From Flavicella sp049625305 (GTDB lineage: Bacteria; Bacteroidota; Bacteroidia; Flavobacteriales; Flavobacteriaceae): a stretch of DNA of 7,141 nucleotides. The notes beneath the pieces are model-generated. The model was not told the origin of the DNA and did no database searches. It worked only from the letters and a program-made list of their open reading frames with translations. Shown here piece by piece: positions 6,359-7,141 of this stretch; position 1 is the first letter of the stretch, and each line of letters opens with the position of its first letter. The stretch is taken from NCBI GenBank assembly GCA_049625305.1, contig JBMZVD010000103.1, forward strand, positions 1 through 7,141, written 5' to 3'. A program made the position numbers and the translations under genes.

Positions 6359-7141
6359 ATGAACTTTCAATTAAACGATGAGCATAAACTCATCAGAGAT
6401 ACCGCAAGAGATTTTGCACAAAATGAATTATTACCGGGTGTTATTGATCGTGACGAAACCCAATCCTTTCCTCACGAACAAATAAAAAAAATGGGAGAAC
6501 TTGGACTAATGGGAATGATGGTCTCTCCAGAATACAATGGAGCTGGAATGGACACCGTATCCTACGTACTTGCCATCGAGGAAATTTCAAAAGTAGATGC
6601 TTCAGCAGGGGTCATTATGTCTGCAAACAATTCTTTAGTTTGTTGGGGATTGGAGAAATACGGTACTGAGGCTCAAAAACAAAAATACCTTACTAAATTA
6701 GCAAGTGGTGAAATCATCGGTGGCTTTTGCTTGAGTGAACCAGAGGCAGGATCTGACGCAACCTCTCAAAAAACAACCGCTATTGAAAAAGAAGATCATT
6801 ACCTACTCAACGGAGTTAAAAACTGGATAACCAATGGTGGAGTTGCTAGTGTATATTTGGTAATAGCACAAAGCGACCCATCAAAAAAACATCGTGGCAT
6901 CAACGTTTTTATTGTCGAAAAAGAAACAGAAGGAGTAGCAGTTGGCCCAAAAGAAAATAAGTTGGGAATCCGAGGTTCAGACACGCATTCTATCCTATTT
7001 ACTGATGTCAAAGTACCCAAAGGAAATAGAATTGGAAAAGAAGGTTTTGGTTTTCAATTTGCAATGGAAACTCTTGCAGGAGGACGTATTGGTATTGCTG
7101 CTCAAGCATTAGGAATTGCCTCTGGAGCTTACGAAAGATCT
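6359..7141 (+). CDS. Acyl-CoA dehydrogenase, 3' end beyond the window
   Basis: The first 261 codons are present of a gene expected to encode about 380 residues. The family oxidises acyl-CoA to trans-2-enoyl-CoA with FAD and passes electrons to electron-transfer flavoprotein, in fatty acid or branched-chain amino acid breakdown. The N-terminal helical domain (about 1-120) includes DEHKLIRDTARDFAQNEL and the MVSPEYNGAG turn. The middle beta domain carries the family signature FCLSEPEAGSDA (123-134), which contacts FAD and substrate, then NGVKNWITNG (151-160) and KLGIRGSDTH (201-210). The C-terminal helical domain starts at about 228 with the GGRIGIAAQALG segment. The catalytic Glu of short-chain members lies in the missing part. 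The sequence most resembles short-chain/butyryl-type enzymes, but substrate cannot be assigned. The ATG at 6359 aligns with the usual family start; its leader is A-rich without a Shine-Dalgarno sequence. Confidence 0.93.
   Translation, partial: MNFQLNDEHKLIRDTARDFAQNELLPGVIDRDETQSFPHEQIKKMGELGLMGMMVSPEYNGAGMDTVSYVLAIEEISKVDASAGVIMSANNSLVCWGLEKYGTEAQKQKYLTKLASGEIIGGFCLSEPEAGSDATSQKTTAIEKEDHYLLNGVKNWITNGGVASVYLVIAQSDPSKKHRGINVFIVEKETEGVAVGPKENKLGIRGSDTHSILFTDVKVPKGNRIGKEGFGFQFAMETLAGGRIGIAAQALGIASGAYERS

Noticed and set aside
6799..7020. 73-codon open frame on the minus strand
   Set aside because: It lies entirely inside the acyl-CoA dehydrogenase gene, shows no recognisable protein features, and is explained as an antisense shadow.
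1..7141. A novel defence, biosynthetic or mobile system
   Set aside because: Every long open frame on the coding strands belongs to a well-known family with intact motifs, and the gaps are short, so there is no room for an unseen multi-gene system.

Overview
The window looks like an ordinary chromosomal segment of a member of the Bacteroidota, most likely a marine or salt-adapted Flavobacteriia-type organism. Four things support this: AT-rich DNA with A/T-rich leaders that mostly lack a Shine-Dalgarno sequence; a textbook Bacteroidota promoter (TTG-N19-TATATTTG) in front of a tRNA; protein sequences of flavobacterial style (FolC, a TonB with a long Glu then Lys-Pro linker, ExbB/ExbD); and a sodium/proton antiporter. 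Genus and species cannot be told from the sequence alone.

Layout. Positions 1-55 hold the 5' part of a tRNA-Val(TAC) gene on the minus strand, with its own promoter at 66-95. From 189 to 3429 the minus strand carries a compact cluster, read in the order exbB, exbD, tonB, folC. The first three encode the inner-membrane proton-driven motor that powers outer-membrane TonB-dependent receptors. folC (folate polyglutamylation) lies 16 bases after tonB. A strong intrinsic terminator at 3518-3544 separates this cluster from the next upstream minus-strand gene, nhaB (Na+/H+ antiporter, 3571-5040). Upstream of nhaB, still on the minus strand, is anmK (anhydro-N-acetylmuramic acid kinase, 5177-6241; cell-wall recycling). 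A divergent acyl-CoA dehydrogenase starts at 6359 on the plus strand and runs off the window end. The 117-base gap between anmK and this gene should hold both promoters.

How the genes relate. ExbB, ExbD and TonB form one machine. NhaB may be linked to it through membrane ion energetics, but it has its own terminator and need not be co-regulated. FolC, AnmK and the dehydrogenase are housekeeping or general metabolic enzymes with no evident shared pathway.

No mobile element, CRISPR array, rRNA, defence island or biosynthetic cluster is visible, and I do not see a novel system. The points most worth a second look are short non-coding signals: an 8+8 inverted repeat in front of exbB, a Fur-box-like palindrome between anmK and nhaB, and duplicated -7-like boxes before anmK. 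Two protein details also stand out: a Thr in ExbB where E. coli has its transmembrane Glu, and a Cys pair in the TonB C-terminal domain.
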